Assembly: GCF_041381155.1 (NCBI RefSeq)
Contig: NC_091134.1
Span: 60,853,467-60,917,466, forward strand
Origin: Argopecten irradians
Taxonomy: Eukaryota > Mollusca > Bivalvia > Pectinida > Pectinidae
Direction: 5' to 3'
DNA: 64,000 nucleotides
The notes under the pieces were generated by a model. The model saw nothing but the letters and a program-made list of their open reading frames with translations, had not been told where the DNA came from and made no database searches. Of the stretch, positions 52,637 through 64,000 are shown one piece after another. The position numbers and the translations under genes are program-made. Positions within the stretch are counted from its first letter, which is position 1; each line of letters begins with the position of its first letter.

Positions 52637-55600
52637 ATGGCAATGTTTGAAGGAGGCGGTTCTATTGGAAGGACAACTCAAGTTCAAAGGTGGGACATTA
52701 TAAGGCATGCTCTTATTACAGAGTTTGATGCTAGTCCTGATGTTTTTGCCAGTGTCCTCAGGTATTCACAAGACCACCTTGGCAGAGGAAACCCTCCTCA
52801 AAATGCCACTGAATACTTCACAATATTGGAAAACAATATGTTACCAGAAGACTTATTGGATTTTCTGATTGTGTTGATCGACCAGCTTTGTTTGCATACC
52901 GACTTTGGAACAGTACCAGTTGCTGGGATTTTGAGGCAGTACAAGGAAGACCTTGAGGAGTACAGAAGGGCAGAGATTGAAGATGAACGAAGTGCCAGAA
53001 ACTTTGTAGGAAGGAAGGAGTATATTCATGACATCAGGAGGATACTGGAGGAGGATAGTAGAATTTACAAAGGTATGTACCATATTCCACCCAAAAAGCA
53101 CCCAGGGCAGTTAGAAATTGAAAAATTAATTAAGGTTTGCTTTTATTAGGACCAAATTTGGCAAACATTTCACAAAATTATTGCACAGTCTGTAAGCTAG
53201 TTTACAAAAAACAGAGAAATCTTATACTACTGTGATAAGTAAGTTCCTCTCTCAGGTGTACTTTGTAGGGTATAACACCTGATCTAATGATATTCAATCT
53301 TTCTCTCACATAGGAAGGGGACATGTTAAGCTGGCACACAGTGAAGTTAAAGGGTTTGTGACACAAAAACCTTTTTATAGACTTTCTGATAGTTTGACCC
53401 CATCAATGTTGGCTGACACACGTTTCACAGCACTCCGCAAAGCTGTTTATCTACTTTAAGGGCAATAAGGGTGAATTGCTGCGGCTGAGAAAACTTTAAT
53501 GAGCTAGCCAGTCACGTGGTACCAACGCGTCATCCCTTTCACCATGCTCTGCTGTCTGCTGTAGATACTATATATTTATAGATAAAAACTACAGAGTCTT
53601 CTAGTGTTTTTTTAAAGGGACAATTCGGTCTAAGAGTACAATAAACCTTGCAGATATTTCGGAGACAAACCAGTTCTATTGGAACTTAGATTAGTTAGTT
53701 TTACTGTGATATGCCAGAAAAGCCCACTGTAGTCAAATGTACATGTGAAATGTTTAATCGCCATTACACATAGCCTTGTATGCCGAACCTTGACTCTTGC
53801 ATGTGTAATAAAGATTTTTTTTGTCCAGAACTCCTGAAAATGCTCTTACAGTTGTGTTAACATTATTAGATGCATGTTCTTGTCTAAAAATAATTTCATC
53901 AACTCCTCAGTGGTTATATATTGCATTTGTTTTACCTCCATGACTTTGACTCGGGTAAGGATACAGCGTACATGTTGTACCTGATTAATCGTATCGATCA
54001 ACGATTTGGAATTTCAATGGTATTAATCAAAATACTTGACAATGTTTTGGAATTTGTGGCTATTTCTTGTCATATGTTTCATAAAGAATATAGAACAATA
54101 CATCTATGTCATATTTTGCTCTGTGGTTATGTAACGAATTAGCCTCACTGAATTGTCCCTTTAAATATCTGCAGTGGAAAACAATGACAGTGATATCCCT
54201 GCTTTGGGATTTGTTCCGGACATTATCCCATACCAGTTTGACCCTTTGATGAACACTGATAATTCTCTTTCTACGGAGAAAGGGGATAACATCGCCAGAT
54301 GTTTCAGATGCTGATCAAGAAAACCAAGAAGGTAATCAAGAGGATCGGTTGACAAACACAGCATGGTTTGTAATACACCTATTATTATTTTAACTTATTG
54401 GCATTAAATATAGATGTGGATGCCTTCATGGGTAATCATCAGATATCTTTTAGATTAGTGAATATAATCTTAAATATATCTTACATAAATAATTTTTTTA
54501 CATTAAAATCATCCCTTGAGAACAATTAATTTCTCCTTTTATAACTTTATACATGCATTAACCTAAATGCGTTTGTATGATTGATATCAGTGACTTACGA
54601 ATTATATAATTATTACACTAATTTTACATACCAAATATACATGTATCTCAATAAAATCTCTTGTTTCTAATTAACATCAATGACAACAATGTAATACACT
54701 TTATTACTATGTCAATATACAATTGAAAAATTCAGTAAATGAGGATTGTATTCTTAACAACAGAGGAATGTATAATAATGACATTGGTTACTACTGTGAG
54801 ACAAAGCTAATTACATGGTTCAATTACCAAAAGTCAATTTTTCCATTTTATGTTGTGGATACATATTTAGTTATACCGGTATTTTTTATTTTCAACAGGT
54901 GTTGATGTGGTTTTTGTGATCCAATGGTTACGGACTCGGAATCTACGTTCTGCTGTCATGAGATAAATGATCTCAATTCTCTAGTTTTCAATAAAAAAAC
55001 ATCTCTGTAAATTGTTTATATTGTTATTAATTTTACCTATTGATATATTTATTATTAAAGAAATATTACTTTTGTTGCAATATTTATATACATTACATCA
55101 ATCCTCTTCTCCATATAATGTATTTATACGACTATACAGCCAGATACTATTACTGATATTATGCAATTATTTATTTAATAATGTGTACTGTAGCATTAGT
55201 ATGAGTAATTAAGTAGCAGGCAATGGTGATGATAAATTGTCCTTCAGTTGTTACAAGCAAACACACATTTGAAACACTCACATTCCATGTGTAATGTTGA
55301 CTAACAAACAGGGCTGAGTAATTATAACATAAATGTACAATAAATACCTTTATCAGGTCAGAGATAATAGATCACCTTTTCAAATATGAATTAAATTGAC
55401 CCTGAAGTAATTTAATGCCTCAATATAAAACCCCATTCACACAAATGATGATTTTCTGTCAGCTTAAACTTGACACTTATGTAATGCAACCATGTATTTT
55501 GAATACCCTTCTTCTTTAGAAAACGAAAGAACTTGTTTTAAAAAACTTATTTTATTTTAACTTATTTTATTTCTGTGATTGTTATAGCAGCCATAAGCAG

Positions 55601-58600
55601 CACATTGCACCACACTGAATTTATAATGACAGCCTGTAATTATTTCATGTGAAACACAGGATAAGATAACTGTAAGTTTAGGTGTTTAGCTCTATTCGTG
55701 TCTGTCTCATCAGCAGCGTTGAGCCAGTCGGTGAACCAGTGACGTGTGCTGGCTTACAGCCTCTTTATCGCAATACATTTTTGCATATCGGTCAGCTGCC
55801 CAGATGGCCCTATGTATAGCCTGGTATCTCAGTGTGTGTATTTGCCATCCCCATGGAGTGGGCTATTTCGGTGAACTTAAAGGGGGCCCAATCTATAGAC
55901 AACTTATCACTTTTTGTGTCACAAACCCTTTAATATCAATGTTTCATGGTGTGTGTAACCATATAGATAGTAAAAGATGAAAATTGATTTTAATTTCCTG
56001 AAGCACTAGAGAGCTGGAAAGCAGAGTAAAAATTACTCAAAAAGTTGACATTCAATAAAAGCCATGTAATCGATGTATCTTTCAACCCCCTTATGAGAAC
56101 TTGTGAGTTATCGCTGAAATGACAGCCACCCTCTAACATTGATATCTCTGAACATAAACATATCAGTGTAAAGTTATTTTGTTCTTTTGGGACTTAAATC
56201 CAGCCATTTATGTGGAGATGTTAATTTACAGGTGTTTGCATCTGTGGAATGGGTGGATTAGGAAAGACAACTCTTGCAAGCCACATCTGTAGGCTCATGA
56301 AACGTCGATGGGAGATTGTCATCATTGAGCTAAGGTATTGGTAATATTGAATTGCTGCTTGTAAAATATATGATTAATTAAATATTTCTATAATATGCTT
56401 TAATTAAGGACGTTCTGTACAGTGATCGAATGCGCCATTCGTTCGGAACTCCTCGGGTCAATGAGTGCATTCGGAACTGCACATGAAAACTCTTTTGTGA
56501 CTAAGATTATGAAGAATAGCGATCTATATGTTATCCGTCTAACGATATCTTACCTTTTAACGTTAAAATCAGGATAGTATAGTCGATAAACGGCGTATTT
56601 GTCGATATTGTACTTAGTTCGGTTTGCCGAAAGCTTGATACCGGGTGAAAATCAAAGTTTGTACGGTAGGTGTAGGACCTAGTTTCGACAAACTAGAAAA
56701 AATAATGTTGTCAGATCTTTGAATTTGGCTAGGCTAATATAACATGAAGCTACATGTATCTTTTGAGAAGCAAATTACATAACTCATACAAACGGACTCG
56801 ATCTTGTACTGTACTGAATAAAATGAGATTTCATAACAATCAAGTGATTAAAACATTTTCTGTTCAACTCCGTTAAACTATGAATATTTAACACTTAATA
56901 CCCTACATGTGTTTTAAGGGAGATGCATGATTAAATCAAGATATTCCAATTTTGCCGAGTTATCCTCTAGTATAAAACTACATACAGAAATATTTTCATC
57001 TCTCAATCGCCCCACCCCTGCTTTTCGTTCAATTTGTACAAGCCAGTATATTTCATGAATATTGCGTATGTAGATGTCTACATGTATCATGTTTAGCTAA
57101 TATAATCCCCAATAAGCACTAACACGTTCGGGAAACAAGACCTTATTTACTGTACACATGTATGATAAGACATAGGCCTAACTTCTGTAATTAGATAATG
57201 CATGTATTTCCCGTTTTGAGAAAATGCATGGAAGTACTCTGATTCAGTTGATCAAATACTATCTTACGAAAAAGCACATGTAAGCTAGTGTCAACAACAG
57301 TATTATATCTGTGATATAGAAACTAAACATGTACATGTAGGCATAGACTAATTATTTTCCTGTCTACAGTAATCAGCTGAACGTAGGTCGAGGATTCAGA
57401 ATAAGAGATTTTTTTTCTTAGGCATACACTTGTTGTACAGGTTATATTGAGGATCCAAAAATCTGTTTTAGTTTACTTCGGATAATAAACATATATATAC
57501 ATGCATTAGATATGCAGATATATCTCTTCAAAAAACATACAAAGACATACAGATGTGTATGATGACATTGATTTTAACGACATTGTTGTGATCAAGTTGA
57601 AGTTATCAACTTCGATCTTTGTCACGTAGACGCTTTCATCGTTACAAATTTGGCGCCAAATTCAAATTTATGCTTGAATATCTGCATCAAACGATTATTG
57701 AAGCTAAGATATCTTGACGATGGAAAGATAGATTTTGATAAAATATTTTTCCGCTAATCATGGATTGTCTAAAGGGTAATTGAAGTGGAGTCTTTACACA
57801 GAATTTTCCATAATAATTTTTCAGATATTATATCCAGGCAAAATAATGGCTTATTTGTGCCATTTCTTAATTAGCTTTGTATAGCATCAAATCAGTGGCA
57901 TCGTGAAATAAAATTTACAGGTATAACAATTTATATTGTCAGACTATTACACTTTATAATGTTGAAAATATAAGATGTTATTTATAAAAATATTACAGCT
58001 CGATTTAGGTCTAATAACATAATTGTGAAAAAAGTCATTTTTTAGGGGTAGGGGTTTAAAAAGGCTAATTACTCAAAAAATCAGCGGTCAATTTTTTTAT
58101 ATTCTTTCATCATAACCCAAACAACTGTCTAATTATGTGGACAAAAAATAAAGAAAATTAAACGACACAATTTTTTGAAATTAGGTATTTAGGCCGCATT
58201 TACACGCATTCGCATAATTCGCATAATGTATTTTTAAGAGTGGAACCGACATTGAGGTCATTGATAGCCATATAAACTTACATATCAAAGATATAAAATG
58301 TGGTTGTTTGTAATATTTCAGTCAATTACCAAGCTTTGAAAATATGTGTGTAAAATTGTATTCTGAGAAAAACAGACGGTAAAGTAGGGTTATTGAGAGT
58401 ACAATATTTCCAAAACCGCACGGTCAAATTTCAAATAAAAGCCTTAATAAACAGTTTATCAACCAATCTTTCAGTGAGCAAATTTGAAAAAAAATTAAAC
58501 GAGGGGAAATTTTTAGGCCTAACTGTATCGAACCACCTTAAGGGCCTAATGTTCATAAGGTCATATATGATAAGCATAATATCATATATTTATTGTTTTA

Positions 58601-61600
58601 AAAATGCATCACCACAGACAGAGCATAGACAATATTGATCATTTGGACAATAATTTACGTTTAATAGTATATATTATATGTGTCTAATTAACACATTTTG
58701 TTACCTGCTGTTAATTTTTCAGTTACAAACAACACTTGCATACATTTAAAGTTATACTTGAATAATTGTTACTTTAACCTTGATGTATTTGGGTTTGTAT
58801 ACCAACTGTGGGGTGCAGCGGATAATGCCACGCTTTGCGGCTTCTTGCTTTGATTAAGATTTGTGGGGAAAGGAAGAACTTCTTACTGCATCAGTGATTC
58901 TGCTTCTGTTGGTTTACTTAAGAACCTTCCATGAAAACAGATTTTACCTTTTGTGTTAGCTGCACGTGTGTCAGTGTGCACGTGACTGTTGATAATTAAG
59001 ACTCTAATTTTAATGCATCTTATGCTGATCACATAGGCATTGGTTTTATGTAACATATATGTACATGGGCCTAGTGTATACTACTACATTTTAACTCATT
59101 TAGAGAGAAAGGGAATTGGAAACACATTTCAATAATATTTTAAGGTGAACACTTATATAAACACATTTCAACAATATTTTAAGGTGAACACTTAAGTGAT
59201 TAGAAATAATTTAAACATTTATGGTAAAGAAATGAAAATAAAAACTTAACATTAAGAATGTAAAATTATTCAAAACATCATCTGCAACATTCACTTATTA
59301 AATAAACATCTTAATTACCGGAAGTTGAATTATATTTCTTTCTAATGTTCAGTTGTAAACAATTCTTAATTGAATATTTAATTTTGTTAAAAAAACTCCC
59401 CCTCAAAAAAATTGGAGTAGAAAAAAAAAACAAATCAAAATAAAAGTACACTGAAATGGTGATGCCTTATGAAAAATTCTAAGTCCCAAAAAAGTACAAA
59501 AAAAGTACACAACATTTTTCATACTCTGTGAAAAATTCTAAGTCCAAAAAAAGTCCAAAAAAATTACTCTGAACATTTCTCATACCATGTGAATAATTCT
59601 AAGTCCAAGAAAAGTACAAAAAAAGTACTCTGCAAAATGACTAAGTCCCAGAAAAGTACAAAAAAAGTACTCTGCAAAATGACTTAGTCCCAGAAAAGTA
59701 CAAAAAAAGTACTCTGCAGAATGTTTAAGTCCAGAAAAGTACAAAAAAAGTACTCTGCAAAATTTCAGAGTCCAAAAAAGTACAAAAAAAGTACTCTGCA
59801 AAATTTCAGAGTCCAAAAAAAGTACAAAAAAAGTACTCTGCCCTGATGATGTGTCCGGAAAAAGTACTAAAAGAGCATGCTTTTTTTGTACTTTTTAGAA
59901 AAAGTACTAAAATATGTCACTAAAAGCATCATAAAAGCATGCTTTATTTCGGTATGGGTGGGCTTAGCTGGACAATATAATCTGATTGACTATGTAATTT
60001 CTTTAGTAATAAGGATATATCTTCAGTTATTTATAAACTACTGAATTTACCTTTATATGCAAGGACTTGATCAATTCAAAGCCTACATGTAAACTTATCT
60101 GGAAAGTAACCCATTTTAACATCTTAACATTTTTTTAGAATAACTTTTATATCAATATTTTCATATTATAAGGAATGGCACTAATTTGAAGAATTATGAA
60201 AAGAATGGCATTAGGTTCAATGTGAAGGTTGTCCAGTATATTGCTTCTAAATACAAATCCTAATTTGTTCTGACTGCCTGAAATGTGTCCACAGGGAAGT
60301 GACCAAGTTGCGTGATCTACTGAGGGAAATCTTTATGAAACTTGAGTGCCCTGGAAGGATTGCTGAAGATGAAAGTGAAATTCTGGGACAAATTCAGAAC
60401 TTTCTGGAAGAGGAAGACAGAATAAAACAACGTAAGATGCAATCAATTAATATTAGATGTACAACATTGAGAAACTTCTGATTGACACGTCGTTAGATAT
60501 GATACAACGTTTGAAAAGTATCTCATTGTGAAATATTGAAAAACTAACGATATTGAATAGAATTCACCAACTACTTCTTAATACATGAATATCCTCTATG
60601 GAAGGATTTTATATTATTGTTATATTCAGGGTTATATTTGATTTTTATAGCACGAATCCTGCTGTTGGACAATATAGATGATGTTATTAATGAAGAAGGG
60701 ACGGTCAGGTTTAAGGAAGGATTTCTGTCGAGATTCGGTGAATTTCTCCAGGAATTTGGTGATGAGTGTAAAGTATGAATGTGTCTTGGAATACATTTTA
60801 GAGTAATACATGTTGTTGTTCTCTTGTTTCATCTCCACTTATATGTACATATATGTTTGCCATAATGAAATATGCACACTATTTAGCTTAAATAACTTGA
60901 TAATGAGGTGTACACAGAGTTATCAGTGAAAGTATTTATGTGGAGACATATGATATATCATCAGAATAAATGTGGTTCCAGTTGATCAATTTAAAGCGAT
61001 ACACTCATATGGAAGTTATTTGTACTATAAATAGATACTGTCAATATTTCTCATAATCAATAATTATGTCCGACTGAATACCTTTAGAGTCATCATGATT
61101 CATCCCTCATCGTGCGCATTCTACCATGTGCGGTCCGTAAACTATTCACTCAGACGACTTCTTCTTAATAACAACAGATCATTCACTCAGACGACTTCTT
61201 CTTAATAACAGAAAAGCCCATGATACTCACATTGGGCATCTGGCATACTGGGATAAAGGGCTATCAAGTTTGTTCAAATGAATGACTTTGACTGCCATTC
61301 AAGGTCAGAAATGTCAAAAAGGCTAAAATCAAACAACTTCTTGTGAATAACTAATATCACTGTGTTTCAATCATTACTCTTTATGGATTTGTTGTAATTA
61401 GACAATAATTATGTTGTTACAATATGTAACCATGTGATCTGACCATAAATTGTGTTGAAACTATGTGACCAATGTTGAACATGTGCATCACTGTTTGCAT
61501 GTGTTTTAACATTGTGACCTAAATGGTGTAATATTTGATTATGTGCTGTACCAATACATCTTTCTGTGACCTAGTGTTATAACGTTTTGACCCTATGACC

Positions 61601-61845
61601 TGATATTAGCTTTACGTGTTGTTATCATCACACTTATGACCATTATATATTAATGCTTTTGATTTTTCCAGCTGCGTATGCTGTTGACATCCCGTATAAA
61701 GATATCAAAGTTTGTCAAAGGAACAGCTGGAGCTAGGAAATTTACAGCCCGCCAGGACAGTGGCATTGGTGTTATACTGGAGAAAGAGTTAACTGGCATG
61801 AACCAAGAAGAAGCAAATGAACTCTTTATCAAGTCTATTGGCACA
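52637..61845 (+). CDS. NLR-like STAND ATPase: death-fold-like N-terminus plus NB-ARC, 5' part (3' end outside window)
   Basis: Exons 52637-53072, 56232-56334, 60295-60431, 60651-60772 and 61672-61845 join in phase to give the first 324 residues. Residues about 20-105 are helical; NMLPEDLLDFLIVLIDQL resembles the second half of a death-effector domain, an inference. FVGRKEYIHDIRRIL (about 124-138) is the typical lead-in to NB-ARC. GMGGLGKTT (151-159) is the P-loop, RILLLDNIDDV (227-237) Walker B, LLTSR (270-274) RNBS-B, and ELTGMNQEEANELF resembles the following NB-ARC motif. Such proteins (APAF-1 and NLR type) act as nucleotide switches that oligomerise in innate immunity or cell death. The sensor (LRR, TPR or WD40), winged helix and GLPL are not in the window. 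Introns are up to 4 kb and full of mobile elements. The first of two close ATGs (MAM) was chosen. Confidence 0.85.
53616..54160. mobile_element. nested TTAA MITE with AGGGACAATTC termini
   Basis: AGGGACAATTC at 53616-53626 and its complement at 54150-54160 are flanked by TTAA on both sides (53612-53615 and 54161-54164). The element is 545 bp with no coding content. Sharing AGGG ends and TTAA targets with the larger element around it suggests one mobilising superfamily. It ends 14 bp before the acceptor of the P2X7-type exon. Confidence 0.65.
54175..55009 (+). pseudogene. broken P2X7-type zinc-binding (ballast-like) domain, two exons
   Basis: The first part (acceptor CTGCAG, 54175-54365) encodes DIIPYQFDPL and, after a one-base shift in the AAAGGGG run at about 54281-54285, DADQENQEGNQEDRLTNTAW. 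The second part (acceptor TTCAACAG, from 54899) joins in phase and reads W-C-stop-CGFC, then DPMVTDSESTFCCHEINDL. The pattern WCxCGxC..CCxE is the cysteine signature of the P2X7 C-terminal domain, which invertebrates also carry in proteins other than P2X receptors. A frameshift and a TGA inside the signature mark it as broken. No further exon was found. Its phase is compatible with exon 1 of the surrounding NLR-like gene. Confidence 0.6.
56404..58541. mobile_element. possible TTAA element in intron 2 of the NLR-like gene
   Basis: TTAAGGACGTTCTGTACAGT at 56404 and the complement of TTAAGGTGGTTCGATACAGT ending at 58541 match at about 16 of 20 positions as inverted ends and both carry TTAA. The 2.1-kb interior has no transposase that I can recognise. 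The imperfect ends make this a tentative call. Confidence 0.35.
59118..59205. repeat. two-copy 40-bp tandem duplication
   Basis: AAACACATTTCAA(T/C)AATATT plus TTAAGGTGAACACTTA occurs twice in a row with one mismatch and a differing tail. Confidence 0.75.
59465..59850. repeat. about 43-bp minisatellite with AGTACAAAAAAAGTACT core
   Basis: Some eight copies of AAAAGTACAAAAAAAGTACT followed by CTGCAAAAT(G/T).. and AGTCC recur every 42-50 bp. The core has inverted AGTAC/GTACT arms around an A run. The array lies in intron 2 of the NLR-like gene; the open frame on the minus strand is a by-product. Confidence 0.8.
61144..61212. repeat. two-copy 39-bp tandem duplication
   Basis: CATTCACTCAGACGACTTCT plus TCTTAATAACA occurs twice in intron 4 of the NLR-like gene, near identical. 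Confidence 0.75.
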
Positions 61846-62780
61846 GTGAGTTCAATTGAATTAAATTTTATATAACATACAGTGTATTGAGGTTTTAACT
61901 TCGACCACAACACAAATACCAAAATTTTCAGCTATAATAAGAGCATTCTCAAGTAAAATTATATATAACTAATGATTCCTGTCATTTACATTGGTAAAAT
62001 AACAGTATCAAAAGGATACTTTATTATAAGCCTTTTACAGTAAGAAAATTATCCCTTATAAGCTTTTAACAGTAACAAAATAATCCCTAATAAGGCTCTG
62101 TTAATATGGGGACAAATAAGTCTTTGAACTCTCCTCTCCTAAAACCCAATATTAGGTGTAAGGACAGACAGCTCCTAATTTCCTCTCTATGATTTATGGT
62201 TTGATATGGGGTTTGTAACTGTCATAAGGGGTTTGTAACTGTCATATAACAAACTAGGTTTGTCTGTTGAATGAAACAGATCATCTGAAGGAACTGCTTT
62301 CCCCTCCTCTTGCCATTCTTTAAGACAGCATAATATATGGGGAACATACTATGTTATTCTCCTGCCATGAAAGGGAGGGCCATGTAGGATATATACCCAA
62401 GTTGATCCATTTCAACCATTTCCATAACATCACAGTCCATTCCATTTCCATCTTGCTTTATTCTGTCTCAATTTCATATGGAAATGTTTGCTTCTTACAT
62501 AATTGCTAACTAGTGTATATAATCAATTACTGATCCCCTATAACCCCTTTAAAGGTCAGTAAGGTGTATATAGTGAGATAGGCCAGAGCAGGTGTCTGTT
62601 ACTGACTTCAAAACAACACATCAAGGAACGTTTGTTTTTTTATGACTTAAAAAACATATTGAGTGATTTAGACAAACATGGATCCAATTTTTGCAAACAC
62701 AAATTAGGTTTCTTGTTTAAATAGTCCATGAGAAGATTTGGGTTCCTTGTTTCCCAACTCTTAGATGTTTCTTTATGGAT
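61846..62780. other. intron of the NLR-like gene, nothing firm
   Basis: After the donor at 61846 (ACA|GTGAGT) I find no exon continuing the NB-ARC. A short direct duplication of GGGGTTTGTAACTGTCATA lies near 62203-62245. The remainder is AT-rich with no signal. Confidence 0.45.
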
Positions 62781-62783
62781 TTT

Positions 62784-64000
62784 TAGCTCACCTGGCCCGA
62801 AGGGCTGGTGAGCTTATGTCATGGCGCGTCGTCCGTCGTCCGTCCGTCCGTCTGTCCGTCAACATTTCCTTTAAATCGCTACTAGTCATAGAGTTCTGCA
62901 TGGATTGTAACTAAATTTGGCCACAAACATCCTTGGAGAAAGGGGAACAGAACTTGCATAAATTTTGGCTCTGACCCCCGGGGGGCAGGAGGGGCGGGGC
63001 CCAATAGGGGAAATAGAGGTAAATTCTTTAAATCGCTACTACTCATAGAGTTTTGAATGGAATGTAACCAAATTTGCCACAAACATCCTTGGGGGAAGGG
63101 GAACAGAACTTGTATACATTTTGGCTCTGGTCCCCAGGGGGCAGGAGGAGCGGGGTAAATTCTTTTAATCGCTACTTGTCATAGAGTTTTGAATGGAATG
63201 TAACCAAATTTGGCCACAAACAATCCTTGAGGGAAGGGGAACAGAACTTGTATAAACTTTGGCTCTGGCCCCCCTGGGGGCAGGAGGGGCAGGGCCCAAT
63301 AGGGGAAATAGAGGTTAATCCTTTAAATCGCTACTTATCATAGAGTTCTACATGGATTGTAACCAAATTTGGAAACAAACATCCTTGGGGGAAGGGGAAC
63401 AGAACTTGTATAAATTTTGGCTCTGGCCCCCGGAGGGCAGGAGGGGCGGGGCCCAATAAGGGAAATAGAGGTAAATCATTTAAATCGCTACTAGTCATAG
63501 AGTTCTACATGGATTGTAACCAAATTTGGCCACAAACATCATTGGGGGGAAGGGGAACAGAACTTGTATAAATTTTGGCTTTGGCCCCCCTGGGGCTGGA
63601 GGGGCGGTGCCCAATAGGGATAATAGAGGTAAATCCTTTAAATCGCTACTTGTCCTAGAGTTCTGCATGGATTGTAGCCAAAATTAGCCACAAACATCCT
63701 TAGGGGAAGGGGAACAGAACTTGTGTAAATTTTGGCTCTGAACCCCTGGGGGCAGGAGGGGCGGGGCCCAATAGTGGAAATAGAGGTAAATCCTTTAAAT
63801 CGCTACTAGTCATAGAGTTCTGAATGGAATGTAACCAAATTTAAACCACAAACGTCCTTTTGGGAAGAGGAACAGAACTTGTATAAATTTTGGCTCTGGT
63901 CCCCCGGGGGCAGGAAGGGCGGGGCCCAATAGTGGAAATAGAGTTAATTCCTTTGAATCGCTACTAGTCATAGAGTTCTACATGAATTGTTACCAAATTT
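62784..64000 (-). mobile_element. Helitron-like element with 157-bp tandem core (copy C, cut by window edge)
   Basis: Read on the minus strand it consists of tandem units of about 157 bp (TTTAAATCGCTAC begins near 62870, 63028, 63322, 63479 and 63638). A microsatellite of ACGG type (62828-62860) follows, then a hairpin GCTCACC.GCCC-ttc-GGGC.GGTGAGC at 62786-62813 and CTAAAAA. The hairpin plus CTAA end matches the plan of the unrelated-in-sequence element at 5134-5871. At least seven units are visible and the array continues past the window. Units carry a G-rich CCCCCGGGGGCAGGAGGGGC segment. Confidence 0.65.

Larger units (their letters stand above)
53351..55929. mobile_element. TTAA-flanked DNA element with 19-bp perfect inverted repeats, in intron 1 of the NLR-like gene
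   Basis: AGGGTTTGTGACACAAAAA at 53351-53369 is matched by its exact complement at 55911-55929. TTAA lies immediately outside both (53347-53350 and 55930-55933), the target duplication of piggyBac and Kolobok superfamilies. The 2.58-kb interior holds a nested MITE and the broken P2X7-type zinc-domain exons. I see no transposase, so the superfamily stays open. Confidence 0.65.

Noticed and set aside
54175..54365. Treating the P2X7-type block as a normal second exon of the NLR-like gene
   Set aside because: Exon 1 joins directly and in phase to the P-loop exon at 56232, restoring a canonical NB-ARC lead-in, and the block contains a frameshift, so it cannot be a constitutive exon.

Overview
This window is eukaryotic nuclear DNA: AT-rich, with genes split by GT..AG introns, dense non-coding repeats and several decayed transposons. 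The repeat types point to a bivalve mollusc. They include Helitron-like elements with about 155-bp tandem cores and ACGG microsatellites, CCAAT/CRE-bearing hairpin elements, and TTAA-flanked MITEs. Species cannot be named from sequence alone. Splice junctions given here were derived by hand from reading frame, phase and GT/AG signals.

Three host genes can be assembled. (1) A complete nine-exon minus-strand gene (7475 to 2801) encodes a stomatin-like protein 1 (STOML1) of 442 aa: YxxPhi N-terminus, membrane hairpin, SPFH/prohibitin domain and C-terminal SCP2 domain. (2) A 13-exon minus-strand gene (about 32113 to 17644) encodes tryptophan hydroxylase, the rate-limiting enzyme of serotonin synthesis, about 528 aa in this model, with ACT domain, intact iron ligands and C-terminal tetramerisation helix. 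(3) The 5' part of a plus-strand gene (52637 to beyond the right edge) encodes a STAND/NLR-like ATPase: a death-fold-like N-terminus, then NB-ARC with P-loop, Walker B and RNBS-B motifs. Its GLPL, winged-helix and sensor regions would lie outside the window.

Layout: 1-650 Helitron-like repeat; 2.5-8.4 kb STOML1 and probable promoter, with a second Helitron-like element in intron 4; 9.3-14.25 kb a cluster of a recurring 14-bp motif (GGTAACGTATCTGT), interrupted by two inverted hAT-type relics, one holding three tandem hairpin elements; 17.6-32.1 kb TPH; 34.2-34.65 kb a 22-bp minisatellite; 36.7-44.6 kb a satellite array of about 170 copies of a 46-bp unit with a 138-bp higher-order pattern; 49.65-49.92 kb a retrotransposon Gag relic; 50.4-50.93 kb a palindromic GATATC minisatellite; 52.6 kb to the end the NLR-like gene with several TTAA elements in its introns and another Helitron-like element at the right edge.

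Most notable: a 39-bp x 20 minisatellite that begins exactly at a TPH splice donor and repeats that donor in nearly every copy; a broken P2X7 zinc-binding (ballast-type) domain in intron 1 of the NLR-like gene, enclosed by 19-bp perfect TTAA-flanked inverted repeats and phase-compatible with the death-fold exon; the unexplained GGTAACGTATCTGT cluster; and the higher-order satellite.
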